A DNA stretch of 28,532 nucleotides from JAUIAI01 sp049680625 (GTDB lineage: Bacteria > Pseudomonadota > Gammaproteobacteria > Burkholderiales > Burkholderiaceae_E): assembly GCA_049680625.1 (NCBI GenBank), contig JBAUID010000019.1, positions 1-28,532 of the forward strand. The letters are read 5' to 3'. Position numbers and translations under genes: made by a program. Below, piece after piece: positions 15,903 through 23,959 of the stretch (its first letter is position 1; each line of letters starts with the position of its first letter). The notes under the pieces were generated by a model, which was not told the DNA's origin, ran no database searches, and worked only from the letters and a program-made list of their open reading frames with translations.

Positions 15903-17039
15903 TTAGCCTTTTTGTTTTGCTTCAGCGCGAATTTGATCGCCGTGTTCATCCAGCGCTGGTGGCATGGAGCGGATTTTTGTCGACTGGTTATTGAACCGAA
16001 TCGGATTGCCAAAGGTTTTGGTTTTAACCCCGTTGGGCAGGGTCATGTCTTGTACCCATTCACAGTGCGCAACCTGCGGATGTGACAGCGCTTCTTTAAA
16101 CCCGTTGATATGGCCGCACGGCACCCCGGCGTCACCAAAAATTTGTAGCCATTCGTCGGCAGTTTTGGTGGCAAAAGGTGTGGCCAGAATGTCGGCCAGC
16201 TCGGTCTGGTTCCTGGCTCGCAGCGCGGTTGTTTTGAATTCGTCACGCTCGATCAGCTCGGGCATGTCAACGATATTGCAGACATCGCGATACAGCTTGT
16301 CATTACCGGCCGCAATGCAGAAATAGCCATCGCTGCCCTTAAACGCCTGGTACGGGGCGTTGCGTGGGTGGCGCGAGCCCATGCGCGGCGAATTTGTACC
16401 GGTACCAAAAAATTCACTCGTTTGCAGGGCCGATATGCCAATTGATGCCCCCAGCATTGACGCGTCGATGTGTACGCCTTCGCCGGTTTTTTCGGCCTCG
16501 CGCAGCGCCGAGGCAATGGCAAATGCCCCGTACAATCCCGTAGCGGTATCGCTGATCGGGACACCACATTTCACCGGGTCTGTTTCACCTGTCACACTCA
16601 TGATGCCGCTTTCGGCCTGCACAACAAGGTCGAATCCGCCGCGGTGGGCATACGGGCCTTCAGAGCCGAAGGCATTAATAGAGCAGTAGACAATGGCCGG
16701 GTTGACCGCTTTAATATCGTCGTACCCGAGCCCTAGACGGGCCATTACACCGCCACGATTGTTCTCAATAATGACATGGGCTTGTTGACACAATTGCAGG
16801 GCAAGGGCGCGGTCTTCAGGAGACTTTAAGTCCATTGCGATTGATCGTTTGTTGCGATTAACCGAAGCAAAATTTTCACTGTACCCATTGGTTATCGGTG
16901 GCCAGAAACGCATATCGTCGCCGGTCGGCTTTTCGATTTTTATGACTTCTGCCCCCATGTCGGAAAGCAACATGCCGCAAAACGGACCTGACAAAATGTT
17001 GGTGAATTCAACAACCTTGATACCTTGAAGCGGTTGCAT
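15903..17039 (-). CDS. CaiB/BaiF (class III) CoA-transferase
   Basis: Family III CoA-transferase of 378 residues that moves CoA between acyl groups through an enzyme-bound anhydride. The N-terminal signature LQGIKVVEFTNILSGPFCGMLLSDMGAEVIKIEKP is typical. The catalytic Asp is Asp164 in PISDTATGLYGAF, and the RGGFDLVVQAESG segment is conserved. The start is supported by AAGGAA 5 bases upstream. It lies 72 bases downstream of an acylating aldehyde dehydrogenase and is probably in the same transcript, so it may make or use the acyl-CoA that enzyme handles. Family members use formate, oxalate, carnitine, succinate or mesaconate; the substrate here is not readable. Confidence 0.94.
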   Translation of the reverse strand: MQPLQGIKVVEFTNILSGPFCGMLLSDMGAEVIKIEKPTGDDMRFWPPITNGYSENFASVNRNKRSIAMDLKSPEDRALALQLCQQAHVIIENNRGGVMARLGLGYDDIKAVNPAIVYCSINAFGSEGPYAHRGGFDLVVQAESGIMSVTGETDPVKCGVPISDTATGLYGAFAIASALREAEKTGEGVHIDASMLGASIGISALQTSEFFGTGTNSPRMGSRHPRNAPYQAFKGSDGYFCIAAGNDKLYRDVCNIVDMPELIERDEFKTTALRARNQTELADILATPFATKTADEWLQIFGDAGVPCGHINGFKEALSHPQVAHCEWVQDMTLPNGVKTKTFGNPIRFNNQSTKIRSMPPALDEHGDQIRAEAKQKG

Positions 17040-17111
17040 TGCGGTTCCTTTTCTTGTTTGTAGAATCGAAAAATGACTTGCCGAAATATCTGCGGTATTC
17101 GGTATTCAGTA

Positions 17112-18524
17112 TTACCTGCCAAATTTGTCCCAATGGCTGCCGAACAAGGCATCTTCGCTGGGTTTGTCTTCTGCAATAGTGGTGACCAGGAAGGTTTTGT
17201 TTATAAAGTGCGACCAGTTCAAGTTGTCTGAAATGGTATTGCCCGCCCAGGTGCCACCGCCCATGGACAAGGTAAATGGCAGGCTGTTGTTAAAACTGCC
17301 GCCGTTGCCAAAAGTATGTGCCTGATTGACCAACACACGGACAACATCGGTTTCGTCAGCCAGTTGAGCGGCGTGAGCCATGTCCCTGGTATGAATGCCG
17401 GTGGAATGGCCTTTGCCCGTTACGTTTAATACTTCGCGCACAATACGCTTGGCGTCGTTGAAGTCTTTAGCACGGTAGACGGTTAAAACCAGGGAAAGTT
17501 TTTCGTCCGCAAACGAGTGTTTCCCACCGACATTGCCTTCTTCGACCAGAAAGTATTTAGCTGATTTTGCGGGCTCATCCAGGCCGAGAATTTCAGCGGA
17601 GACATCAGCATCCTTGGCAATAACATGGCGGTTCAGGTTGCCGCCCTGCCACAGGGTTTTGGCGACATTGTCTTTTTCCCGGGGGCTGCATCGGTAGGCA
17701 CCGGCGCGTTGCAGGGCTGCAATGGCGTCGTCGTATATATCGTCAAGAATCACCACGGCGTTTTCCGACGAGCATGACGTGGCGTTATCGAAAATTTTCG
17801 ACTCCGTGATTTTCACCGCCGCATCGTCCAGGTCGGCGGTGGAATCAATAATGACAGGAACATTGCCGGCACCAACCCCGATGGCCACCGTGCCCGACTG
17901 CATGGCGCGCTTGACGTTGTTCTGTGAACCCGTCACTACAACCAGGTCACACTGGTTCATGAGTTGCTGGGTCATTTCCTTGGAAACGGGGGACGGCAGT
18001 ATTTGCACCAGGTCTTCGGGGTGTCCTGCCTTAGCTAACTCGGCACGCATCAATTCGACGGTTTTTTTAGTGGTGTGATAGCCGGCAGGCGATGGTGCAA
18101 TAATGACGGCGTTTCCACCTTTGACTGCCATCATCGCTTTGTTAACCGGGGTTGCCGCCGGGTTGGTTGACGGGCAAACCGCGCCAACGACACCAACCGG
18201 TTTGCCGTAAGTGACAAGACCGCGGTTTGGCTCTTGTGCAATCACCCCCACGGTTTTTACCCGCATCAGGTCGCGCAGCGTGCCAAATGTTTTGCGGGTG
18301 TTTTTAATGATCTTGGATTCGACGTTGCCAAGGCCGGTGTCTTCGACTGCCAGCCTGGCCAGCATCTCAGCGTTTTCCGGTTTGTAGACTGACCACGCGA
18401 GGGCGGTGACTGCCTCGTCGACCCGGGCCTGATCGTGATTGTCAAAGGCCGCCATGGCGGCGCGAGCGCGTTCAATAGTTGCGGCAATTGCGGCTTGTTC
18501 GAGGCCGGGTTCGGTCACTTGCAT
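17112..18524 (-). CDS. Acylating aldehyde dehydrogenase, sulfoacetaldehyde dehydrogenase (SauS)-like
   Basis: CoA-acylating aldehyde dehydrogenase of 470 residues interconverting an aldehyde and its acyl-CoA with NAD(P)H. The catalytic Cys251 lies in NATSCSSEN. Upstream segments GVVGAVCPSTNPAATPVNKAM (about 111-131) and VTGSQNNVKRAMQSG (197-211) are typical of the EutE/AdhE/SauS branch. The general sequence style is that of acylating sulfoacetaldehyde dehydrogenase, though propionaldehyde or acetaldehyde cannot be excluded. There is no alcohol-dehydrogenase domain and no microcompartment targeting tail. GGAG stands 5 bases before the ATG. It shares a divergent control region with a LacI-type regulator and is followed by a class III CoA-transferase. 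Confidence 0.85.
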   Translation of the reverse strand: MQVTEPGLEQAAIAATIERARAAMAAFDNHDQARVDEAVTALAWSVYKPENAEMLARLAVEDTGLGNVESKIIKNTRKTFGTLRDLMRVKTVGVIAQEPNRGLVTYGKPVGVVGAVCPSTNPAATPVNKAMMAVKGGNAVIIAPSPAGYHTTKKTVELMRAELAKAGHPEDLVQILPSPVSKEMTQQLMNQCDLVVVTGSQNNVKRAMQSGTVAIGVGAGNVPVIIDSTADLDDAAVKITESKIFDNATSCSSENAVVILDDIYDDAIAALQRAGAYRCSPREKDNVAKTLWQGGNLNRHVIAKDADVSAEILGLDEPAKSAKYFLVEEGNVGGKHSFADEKLSLVLTVYRAKDFNDAKRIVREVLNVTGKGHSTGIHTRDMAHAAQLADETDVVRVLVNQAHTFGNGGSFNNSLPFTLSMGGGTWAGNTISDNLNWSHFINKTFLVTTIAEDKPSEDALFGSHWDKFGR

Positions 18525-18587
18525 GGGGGCTCCGGTGGGTGAGGGCGATCGAATGTTTGGGCAGGCGTGCTACAGTCTGGCAAACGA

Positions 18588-18603
18588 ATGAAAACATTTT
18601 CAT
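18588..18603. promoter_or_regulatory. 16-bp palindromic operator, probable LacI-family site
   Basis: Perfect dyad: ATGAAAA, centre CA, TTTTCAT. It lies in the 85-base gap between the divergent acylating dehydrogenase and LacI-type regulator genes, 6 bases before the regulator start. Its size and central symmetry suit a LacI-family dimer, so autoregulation and control of the dehydrogenase/CoA-transferase pair is the natural inference. The centre is CA rather than the common CG. Confidence 0.6.
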
Positions 18604-18609
18604 AAATAT

Positions 18610-19737
18610 GTGGAAATAATACCTGAAGTGACTGAAAAAACCGAACGCAACGCGTCGCCAGGGTCGCCAACGCCGCCGGGTGCTGAGCCGGGTGGTGAGC
18701 CGGGTGGTCGGCTCGGACGGCCAGGACGGCCAGACATCACGATGGTCGCCAGCCGTGCCGGGGTGGCGCCAGCCACGGTTTCAAGGGTGTTTAACCAGCC
18801 GGAGAAGGTTCGGGCGGCTACCCGGGAGCGGGTGTTGAAAGCAGCCCACGATCTTGGTTACATCCGAAATCGTGCGGTTGGCACGATGCACGGCCGGGTC
18901 AGCGGTTGTATTGGTTTGGTTGTGCCGGAGCTGACCAATTCCATCTTCTCTGAAATTATCCAGTCGTTTTCCGATGTTGTTTCGGAAGCCGGGTACACGG
19001 TATTGATGGCTACCCATGGCTACGATGCGCGCCGTGAATTATCGGTAATTACCAAGTTGCTTGAGCACCGGGTGGACGCTGTTGCTCTGATTGGCCTGGA
19101 GCGACTGAACGCCACTTACGCATTGTTAAAGCGACAACAAGTGCCCGCTATTGCATTGTGGCAATACGATCCACATTCAATCATTTCCTGTGTCGGTGTT
19201 GATAACCAGGAGGCAGGCTACCTGGCCGCAAGCCATCTGATTGATCTTGGCCATCGCAAGATTGGTATCGCTTTTCCACCGACCGGGGAGAACGAGCGGG
19301 CCCGTGCCCGGCTTGCCGGCGTGAACCAGGCGCTGGCACAAGCCGGCTTAAATATGTCCGAGGACTGGCGAATCGAAGCCGTCTACGACGTGTCACGGGC
19401 CAAATCGGCGATTGTGAAATTACTCGACGGCCCCGACCTGCCAACCGCACTTGTGTGCGGTAACGACATCATTGCCCAGGGCGCTTTGTTCGCGGCACAA
19501 CGACTCCGTTTGAGCGTCCCAGGCGAATTGTCAATCGTGGGCATCGGAGACTTTCCCGAATCGGCAGATCTGGAGCCGGGGCTGACTACGGTGCATATTC
19601 CGGCGGTTCGAATCGGCCGCCAGGCAGGCCACCATCTGACTATTTCGATTGCAGAAAGGTCAGGCCACCAGATTCTGCGCAGTAAACTCGATGTCGAATT
19701 GATTGTTCGCAGTACAACAGCCGCGCCCGGGGCGTGA
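18610..19737 (+). CDS. LacI family transcriptional regulator
   Basis: DNA-binding repressor/activator of 375 residues. The LacI helix-turn-helix is ITMVASRAGVAPATVSRVFN (about 43-62) with the hinge at about 85-100, followed by a periplasmic-binding-protein-like effector domain (SGCIGLVVPELTNSIFSEI onward). Before the HTH is a Pro/Gly-rich extension of about 40 residues that is not typical of the family and is encoded by small tandem repeats. The GTG at 18610 has no clear ribosome site; GTG 18628 or ATG 18742 are alternatives, though the last would trim the domain edge. It is divergent from the acylating dehydrogenase/CoA-transferase operon, with a 16-bp palindrome between, so it probably controls that operon in response to its substrate. 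Confidence 0.92.
   Translation: MEIIPEVTEKTERNASPGSPTPPGAEPGGEPGGRLGRPGRPDITMVASRAGVAPATVSRVFNQPEKVRAATRERVLKAAHDLGYIRNRAVGTMHGRVSGCIGLVVPELTNSIFSEIIQSFSDVVSEAGYTVLMATHGYDARRELSVITKLLEHRVDAVALIGLERLNATYALLKRQQVPAIALWQYDPHSIISCVGVDNQEAGYLAASHLIDLGHRKIGIAFPPTGENERARARLAGVNQALAQAGLNMSEDWRIEAVYDVSRAKSAIVKLLDGPDLPTALVCGNDIIAQGALFAAQRLRLSVPGELSIVGIGDFPESADLEPGLTTVHIPAVRIGRQAGHHLTISIAERSGHQILRSKLDVELIVRSTTAAPGA
18685..18732 (+). repeat. Two short in-frame tandem duplications in regulator N-terminus
   Basis: GAGCCGGGTGGT is repeated exactly at 18685-18696 and 18697-18708 (Glu-Pro-Gly-Gly twice), and GGACGGCCA is repeated exactly at 18715-18723 and 18724-18732. Both periods are multiples of three and lie in the extension before the helix-turn-helix of the LacI-type regulator. 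Confidence 0.8.
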
Positions 19738-19848
19738 TTCACTGGGTTGTTATTCGCCGGTTTGTGATTCTTGCTACAGCTTTGGGCCCGATTCGGGTAA
19801 CCTAATCTTTCGTTCAACCTGGCGTTTCCGCCGCAACAGGAGTCACGT

Positions 19849-20622
19849 ATGCAAGCGCTTGAATCTCTCGATCAAATGCGCCCCGAGGGTGTGTCTGTCG
19901 CCGAATGGCGGCTGCGCCTTGAGTTGGCTGCGGTCTATCGTCTGACCGACTTTTTTGGCTGGACCGAATTGATCTTTAACCATATTACGGTTCGCGTACC
20001 GGATTCCCCCGATTCCGCACCACATTTTCTGATCAACCCCTTCGGTTTGCACTACGCGCAGGTCACCGCACATAACCTGGTTAAAGTTGATACCGACGGC
20101 AATATTCAGGGTAATTCTGAGTACCAGATTAACCCGGCCGGATACACCATTCATAGCGCAATTCATGCAGCCCGCCACGACGCGCAATGCGTGATGCATA
20201 CGCACACCACCGCTGGTATGGCCGTGGCCTGCAAGCAGGAAGGCCTGCGTTACGACAATTTTTATTCAGTCTTGTTGTATGGTGACGTGGCATACCACGA
20301 CTTCGAAGGCATCACCACTGATCTTGACGAATGTGGCCGTCTGGTTAACAGCCTGGGTGACAAAAACATCCTGATCCTGCGGAACCATGGCTTACTTGCC
20401 GCCGGCGATACCGTGCCGAAGATGTTGCAGAACATGTGGACGTTACAACGGGCATGTGAGGTGCAACTGGCTTCCGACGGTTTGAACGGGCCGAACGTAC
20501 CGGTTACGCCCCAGGTGCTGGCACAGGCCGCGGCGCGACGTGACCCACAATCCAGATCAGGGCAATTAATGTTTGACGGTATGCTGCGTCGAGCCGGTAT
20601 TCACTACGAAGATCTGGTCTGA
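19849..20622 (+). CDS. Class II aldolase/adducin family protein
   Basis: Zinc-dependent class II aldolase/adducin-fold protein of 257 residues. The metal ligands His117 and His119 (MHTHTTAG) and His180 (LRNHGLLA) are present, as is a substrate-pocket NPFG loop near residue 63. Related enzymes cleave fuculose or ribulose phosphates, dehydrate methylthioribulose phosphate, or have unknown roles; this subgroup is usually annotated only at family level. AGGAG at 19838-19842 lies 6 bases before the ATG. The gene starts 111 bases after the LacI-type regulator and is followed by a GMP reductase gene only 7 bases later, so it heads a four-gene plus-strand run. Confidence 0.9.
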   Translation: MQALESLDQMRPEGVSVAEWRLRLELAAVYRLTDFFGWTELIFNHITVRVPDSPDSAPHFLINPFGLHYAQVTAHNLVKVDTDGNIQGNSEYQINPAGYTIHSAIHAARHDAQCVMHTHTTAGMAVACKQEGLRYDNFYSVLLYGDVAYHDFEGITTDLDECGRLVNSLGDKNILILRNHGLLAAGDTVPKMLQNMWTLQRACEVQLASDGLNGPNVPVTPQVLAQAAARRDPQSRSGQLMFDGMLRRAGIHYEDLV

Positions 20623-20629
20623 GCATCAC

Positions 20630-21604
20630 TTGGATATTTTTGATTACGACAATGTCATGCTCTTGCCGCGTCGTTGCGCGGTCAAGAGCCGGCGCGAATG
20701 TGATCCATCGGTAGAGTTTGGTGGCCGGCGTTTTAATATTCCGGTTGTTCCCGCCAACATGCGTACTGTTGTTGACGACAACATCTGCGAGATTCTGGCT
20801 GCCGGCGGGCATTTTTATATTCAGCACCGCTTTGACATTGACACCGTCGGGTTTGCGCGAAAAATGCGCGACAAAAATCTCTTTGTGTCGATTTCGGTCG
20901 GAGTTCAGCCGCATGACTTCACAATTATTGATGCGCTGGCCGATCAGCAGATCGGGGCAGATTACATTACTATTGATATTGCCCATGGTCATGCGGATTC
21001 AGTACGCGACATGATTCGCCATATCAAGAAACGCCTGCCGGATGCTTTTGTCATTGGCGGCAATGTTGGCACTCCCGACGGTATTATGGATCTGGAGCGC
21101 TGGGGTGCGGATGCAACCAAGGTTGGCATCGGCCCGGGGAAAGTTTGTATTACCCGGATGAAAACCGGCTTCGGTACCGGGGGCTGGCAGTTGTCGGCTC
21201 TCAAATGGTGTGCCCGGGTAGCCACTAAGCCGATTATCGCGGACGGCGGTATTCGCGAACACGGTGATGTGGCCAAATCGGTGCGCTTCGGTGCCACGAT
21301 GGTCATGATTGGTTCGTTGTTTGCCGGCCATGAAGAGTCACCGGGCAAGACAGTCGAATTCGAGGGTGAGCGTTTCAAAGAATATTTTGGCTCAGCCTCA
21401 GAACATAACAAAGAGCAACGCAGCTTTATCGAAGGCAAGCGGATTCTTGAACCAATCAAAGGCCACCTGCCGGATACCTTGCGCGAAATGTGTGAAGACC
21501 TGCAAAGTGCAATTTCTTACGGTGGCGGCACACAGTTATCAGACCTGCAAAAGGTCAACTACGTCATCCTCGGTCACGACAATCAGTCGGAATATCTGAT
21601 CTGA
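20630..21604 (+). CDS. guaC: GMP reductase
   Basis: IMPDH/GMPR-family barrel enzyme that reductively deaminates GMP to IMP with NADPH. The TTG at 20630 gives 324 residues, near the 325-326 usual for the GuaC type found in Bacillus, and begins MDIFDYDNV as expected. A GTG at 20573 would overlap the aldolase and add an unrelated tail. The catalytic Cys173 is in GIGPGKVCITRMKTGFGTGG, with ADGGIREHGDVAKS and FGSASEHNK also matching GMP reductase and not IMP dehydrogenase (no CBS domains). No good ribosome site precedes it, so translation may be coupled to the aldolase, which ends 7 bases before. Its presence beside an aldolase gene is unusual. Confidence 0.9.
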   Translation: MDIFDYDNVMLLPRRCAVKSRRECDPSVEFGGRRFNIPVVPANMRTVVDDNICEILAAGGHFYIQHRFDIDTVGFARKMRDKNLFVSISVGVQPHDFTIIDALADQQIGADYITIDIAHGHADSVRDMIRHIKKRLPDAFVIGGNVGTPDGIMDLERWGADATKVGIGPGKVCITRMKTGFGTGGWQLSALKWCARVATKPIIADGGIREHGDVAKSVRFGATMVMIGSLFAGHEESPGKTVEFEGERFKEYFGSASEHNKEQRSFIEGKRILEPIKGHLPDTLREMCEDLQSAISYGGGTQLSDLQKVNYVILGHDNQSEYLI

Positions 21605-21631
21605 GGGTTTATCTGAGGTCTGGAGAATTAA

Positions 21632-22210
21632 TTGAGTTTGCAGGTATACAGTTTCGAAGGGGTTACACCGGTGGTTGACCCCACGGCCTATATTCATCCA
21701 TCCGCGGTGCTGATTGGTGATGTCATCATTGGTCCGCGTTGTTACATTGGTGGCAACGCTGTGCTGCGCGGCGACTTTGGCCGCATCGAAATGCATGCCG
21801 AGTCCAACGTACAAGACAATTGCACCGTGCATTCGCTGCCCGACTTTGACTGCATCATGAGCGAGCGGGCCCATATCGGACACGGCGCCATAGTGCACGG
21901 GGCGTTTATCGGCCGTAACGTACTGGTTGGTATGAATGCGGTTGTCCTGGACCGTGCCCGGGTTGGTGACGACACCATTGTTGCTGCGATGAGCCTTGTG
22001 AAGATGGGCGGAGAAGTGCCGGCACGCGTCTTATGGACGGGTATCCCGGGTAAAGTAGCGCGCGAGTTAACTGATGCCGACATCCACAACAAGGGTCGGG
22101 GCACTGATATGTATGTGGAACTCGCAGCCCGTTGCGCCACCGGTATGCAGCGGGTTGATCCGTTGTCTGCGGCCGAGCCGAATCGCACGCGAACCAACTG
22201 GAGCGAGTAG
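21632..22210 (+). CDS. PaaY/CaiE-like gamma-carbonic-anhydrase-fold protein
   Basis: Left-handed beta-helix (hexapeptide repeat) protein of 192 residues. The sequence follows PaaY and CaiE closely: NVQDNCTVH, HIGHGAIVHG, LVGMNAVVLD. The gamma-carbonic-anhydrase zinc ligands His67, His84 and His89 are present. PaaY acts as a thioesterase in phenylacetate breakdown, clearing toxic dead-end CoA esters, and CaiE is linked to carnitine metabolism, so a CoA-ester repair role near the CoA-transferase block is plausible. The TTG start is supported by GGAG at 21622-21625 with a 6-base spacer. It follows the GMP reductase by 27 bases. Confidence 0.88.
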   Translation: MSLQVYSFEGVTPVVDPTAYIHPSAVLIGDVIIGPRCYIGGNAVLRGDFGRIEMHAESNVQDNCTVHSLPDFDCIMSERAHIGHGAIVHGAFIGRNVLVGMNAVVLDRARVGDDTIVAAMSLVKMGGEVPARVLWTGIPGKVARELTDADIHNKGRGTDMYVELAARCATGMQRVDPLSAAEPNRTRTNWSE

Positions 22211-22263
22211 GCGGTAGGCGAGCAGACGCGTAAACAAGCCAGCGACAAGATAATCCGCTAACT

Positions 22264-23208
22264 TTGTCTCCTTCATCACGCCTGCGTCTGGCTAAGCTTT
22301 TGCTTTTTGTCGCCCCGGCACTATGGTCAGCCAACTACATTGTTGCGCGTTCAGCCCCCGGGGTGATCGAGCCACATTTACTGGCGTTTCTCCGCTGGCT
22401 GTTTGCCTTTGGATTGATGCTGCCTTTTGCCCGTAACGATCTGAAAAGAAACTGGCCGGCATGGCGCAGTGAATGGCGCGACTTTTTAGTCCTGGGTGGA
22501 TTGGGGATGTGGATTTGTGGCGCCTTTGTGTATCTAGGCGGTCAGACGACACAGGCCTTGAATATTGGCTTGATTTACGCATTGACTCCGGTGCTTATCG
22601 CTGTCGCCTCGGCGTTCTTGTTTGCTGACAAATTGCGCGGCTGGCAGATCGCCGGGCTGGCGATGGCGGTCAGCGGTGTTGTTGTTATTGTTACCCGTGG
22701 CTCATGGGTAAATTTTCTGCAGATTCAATTCACTTCAGGTGATTTGTGGATTCTGACAGCGGCAGCAAGCTGGACAGTGTATTCGTTGTTGCTGCGACGG
22801 CAACCCAGCGTGCTGGGTCCGTTTGCCCGCCTGACAATGATCACGGCCGGGGGTCTGATTGTATTGATCCCGTTTACCGTGGCCGAAGTGGCGGTCACGG
22901 GCCTGCCGCAACATTGGGGCGCTGCATTATCGCTGGCTTTGTTGGCGGCAGTGCTTCCGGGCTTTGGCGCTTACCAGGCCTACTCTTTTATGCAGCGTGA
23001 ACTTGGTGCAGCCCGTACCGGGCTGGTGTTGTATCTGTCACCTTTGTACACGGCGATTGTGGCCTGGATTGTGCTGTCGGAAACGCCGCAATGGTTTCAT
23101 GCTGCCGGCGCGCTGCTGATATTGCCGGGAATGTATCTTGCGACTCGCGTGTCAGCGGAAAAATCATCGAAGCCAGCCAAAGCGACGGAACCTACCAGGC
23201 AGTCGTAG
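22264..23208 (+). CDS. DMT superfamily transporter (EamA domain)
   Basis: Inner-membrane protein of 314 residues with about ten hydrophobic segments in two five-helix EamA repeats (roughly 9-140 and 155-300), ending in a Lys/Glu/Thr-rich soluble tail. Typical features are LWSANYIVAR in the first helix, ALNIGLIYALTPVLIA in the middle, and GAARTGLVLYLSPLYTAIVAW in the second repeat. Such carriers export or import amino acids and small metabolites. The start appears to be TTG at 22264, the first possible start after an in-frame stop at 22231, with no clear ribosome site. It ends the plus-strand run and is convergent with the next gene. Confidence 0.88.
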   Translation: MSPSSRLRLAKLLLFVAPALWSANYIVARSAPGVIEPHLLAFLRWLFAFGLMLPFARNDLKRNWPAWRSEWRDFLVLGGLGMWICGAFVYLGGQTTQALNIGLIYALTPVLIAVASAFLFADKLRGWQIAGLAMAVSGVVVIVTRGSWVNFLQIQFTSGDLWILTAAASWTVYSLLLRRQPSVLGPFARLTMITAGGLIVLIPFTVAEVAVTGLPQHWGAALSLALLAAVLPGFGAYQAYSFMQRELGAARTGLVLYLSPLYTAIVAWIVLSETPQWFHAAGALLILPGMYLATRVSAEKSSKPAKATEPTRQS

Positions 23209-23226
23209 CCACTGGATGATCAGGGT

Positions 23227-23670
23227 TCAGTGTTTGCCAACCCGGGTTGGGTCTTTGTAAATTCGGACAATTTCTTCGAAGGCTTCGGTCAGCACCGGAG
23301 ACCCTGAATGAACGGCTTTGAACGGTGGCTTTCCGGTATTAATCACCAGGCGGGTTGCCATGGGCAGGCGCAGCATACTGACTTTACGAATTTCATCCCA
23401 TTTATAGGTTTTGCCGCTAAACCAGTCCTGGCGAACCCCCTCGCTATCGATTGTCGTCTTGCCGGTCAGGATGTAGTACGTGGTCCACGACATTGCGGCG
23501 GCTCCGCCGAGGATGAGCAGCACCATGGGTGAGCCAAGGTCTTCAGTCTTCAATAATAGAAAGACAGCGAATAGAACAACCATTGCGGTAATCGCGCAGG
23601 CAAGTGTTCGGGTAAACCAGCCGTAAGCCGGGCCAGTGACCGGGGTTGCAAATCTCTGTTCGGGTTCCAC
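23227..23670 (-). CDS. Hypothetical two-helix membrane protein (PH-like domain)
   Basis: Protein of 147 residues with two hydrophobic segments (about 21-41 and 47-67) followed by a soluble beta-rich part (TTIDSEGVRQDWFSGKTYKWDEIRKVS) resembling bacterial PH-like membrane proteins. I do not recognise a function. The GTG start lies 18 bases after the DUF1289 gene stop, so it is probably the last gene of the HMG-CoA lyase operon. The PH-like assignment rests on pattern only. Confidence 0.75.
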   Translation of the reverse strand: MEPEQRFATPVTGPAYGWFTRTLACAITAMVVLFAVFLLLKTEDLGSPMVLLILGGAAAMSWTTYYILTGKTTIDSEGVRQDWFSGKTYKWDEIRKVSMLRLPMATRLVINTGKPPFKAVHSGSPVLTEAFEEIVRIYKDPTRVGKH

Positions 23671-23688
23671 GTTATTTTGCTTGTCCTG

Positions 23689-23952
23689 TTAGGGGTTGGC
23701 GGAGAAAAACCGGTTTTCAAGCTGGTCGAGCACCGCTTGTTTTTCTTTGCTGTTCATCGTGGCCCAGCGCGCAATTTCGTCGATGGTCCTGGCGCAACCC
23801 TGACAGTAACCAGTTTGTGGATTCATCTCGCAGATCGAAATACAAGGTGACGGCGGATGTGGCGCCGAGGTTGGCAACGGCGGTTGGGGATGCTCAGATG
23901 CGGAAGAATCGGACGAAGAATCGGACGAAGAATCAGGCGGAAAATCAGACAT
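23689..23952 (-). CDS. DUF1289 domain-containing protein
   Basis: Small protein of 87 residues with the Cys-rich DUF1289 motif: Cys37, Cys41, Cys50 and Cys53 (SPCISICEMNPQTGYCQGC), then the helical TIDEIARWATMNSKEKQAVL. The four cysteines suggest zinc or iron-sulfur binding; the function is unknown. I start it at ATG 23952, 7 bases after the HMG-CoA lyase stop; a TTG at 24030 would overlap that gene. The N-terminus is an Asp/Ser repeat followed by a Pro-rich stretch, unusual for the family and encoded by three 12-base repeats. Confidence 0.86.
   Translation of the reverse strand: MSDFPPDSSSDSSSDSSASEHPQPPLPTSAPHPPSPCISICEMNPQTGYCQGCARTIDEIARWATMNSKEKQAVLDQLENRFFSANP
23903..23938 (-). repeat. 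Three in-frame 12-bp tandem repeats
   Basis: On the plus strand GAAGAATCGGAC occurs at 23903-23914 and 23915-23926, with a variant (GAAGAATCAGGC) at 23927-23938. Read on the minus strand the unit encodes an Asp-Ser-Ser-Ser type linker at the N-terminus of the DUF1289 protein. Confidence 0.85.
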
Positions 23953-23959
23953 CAGCAAT

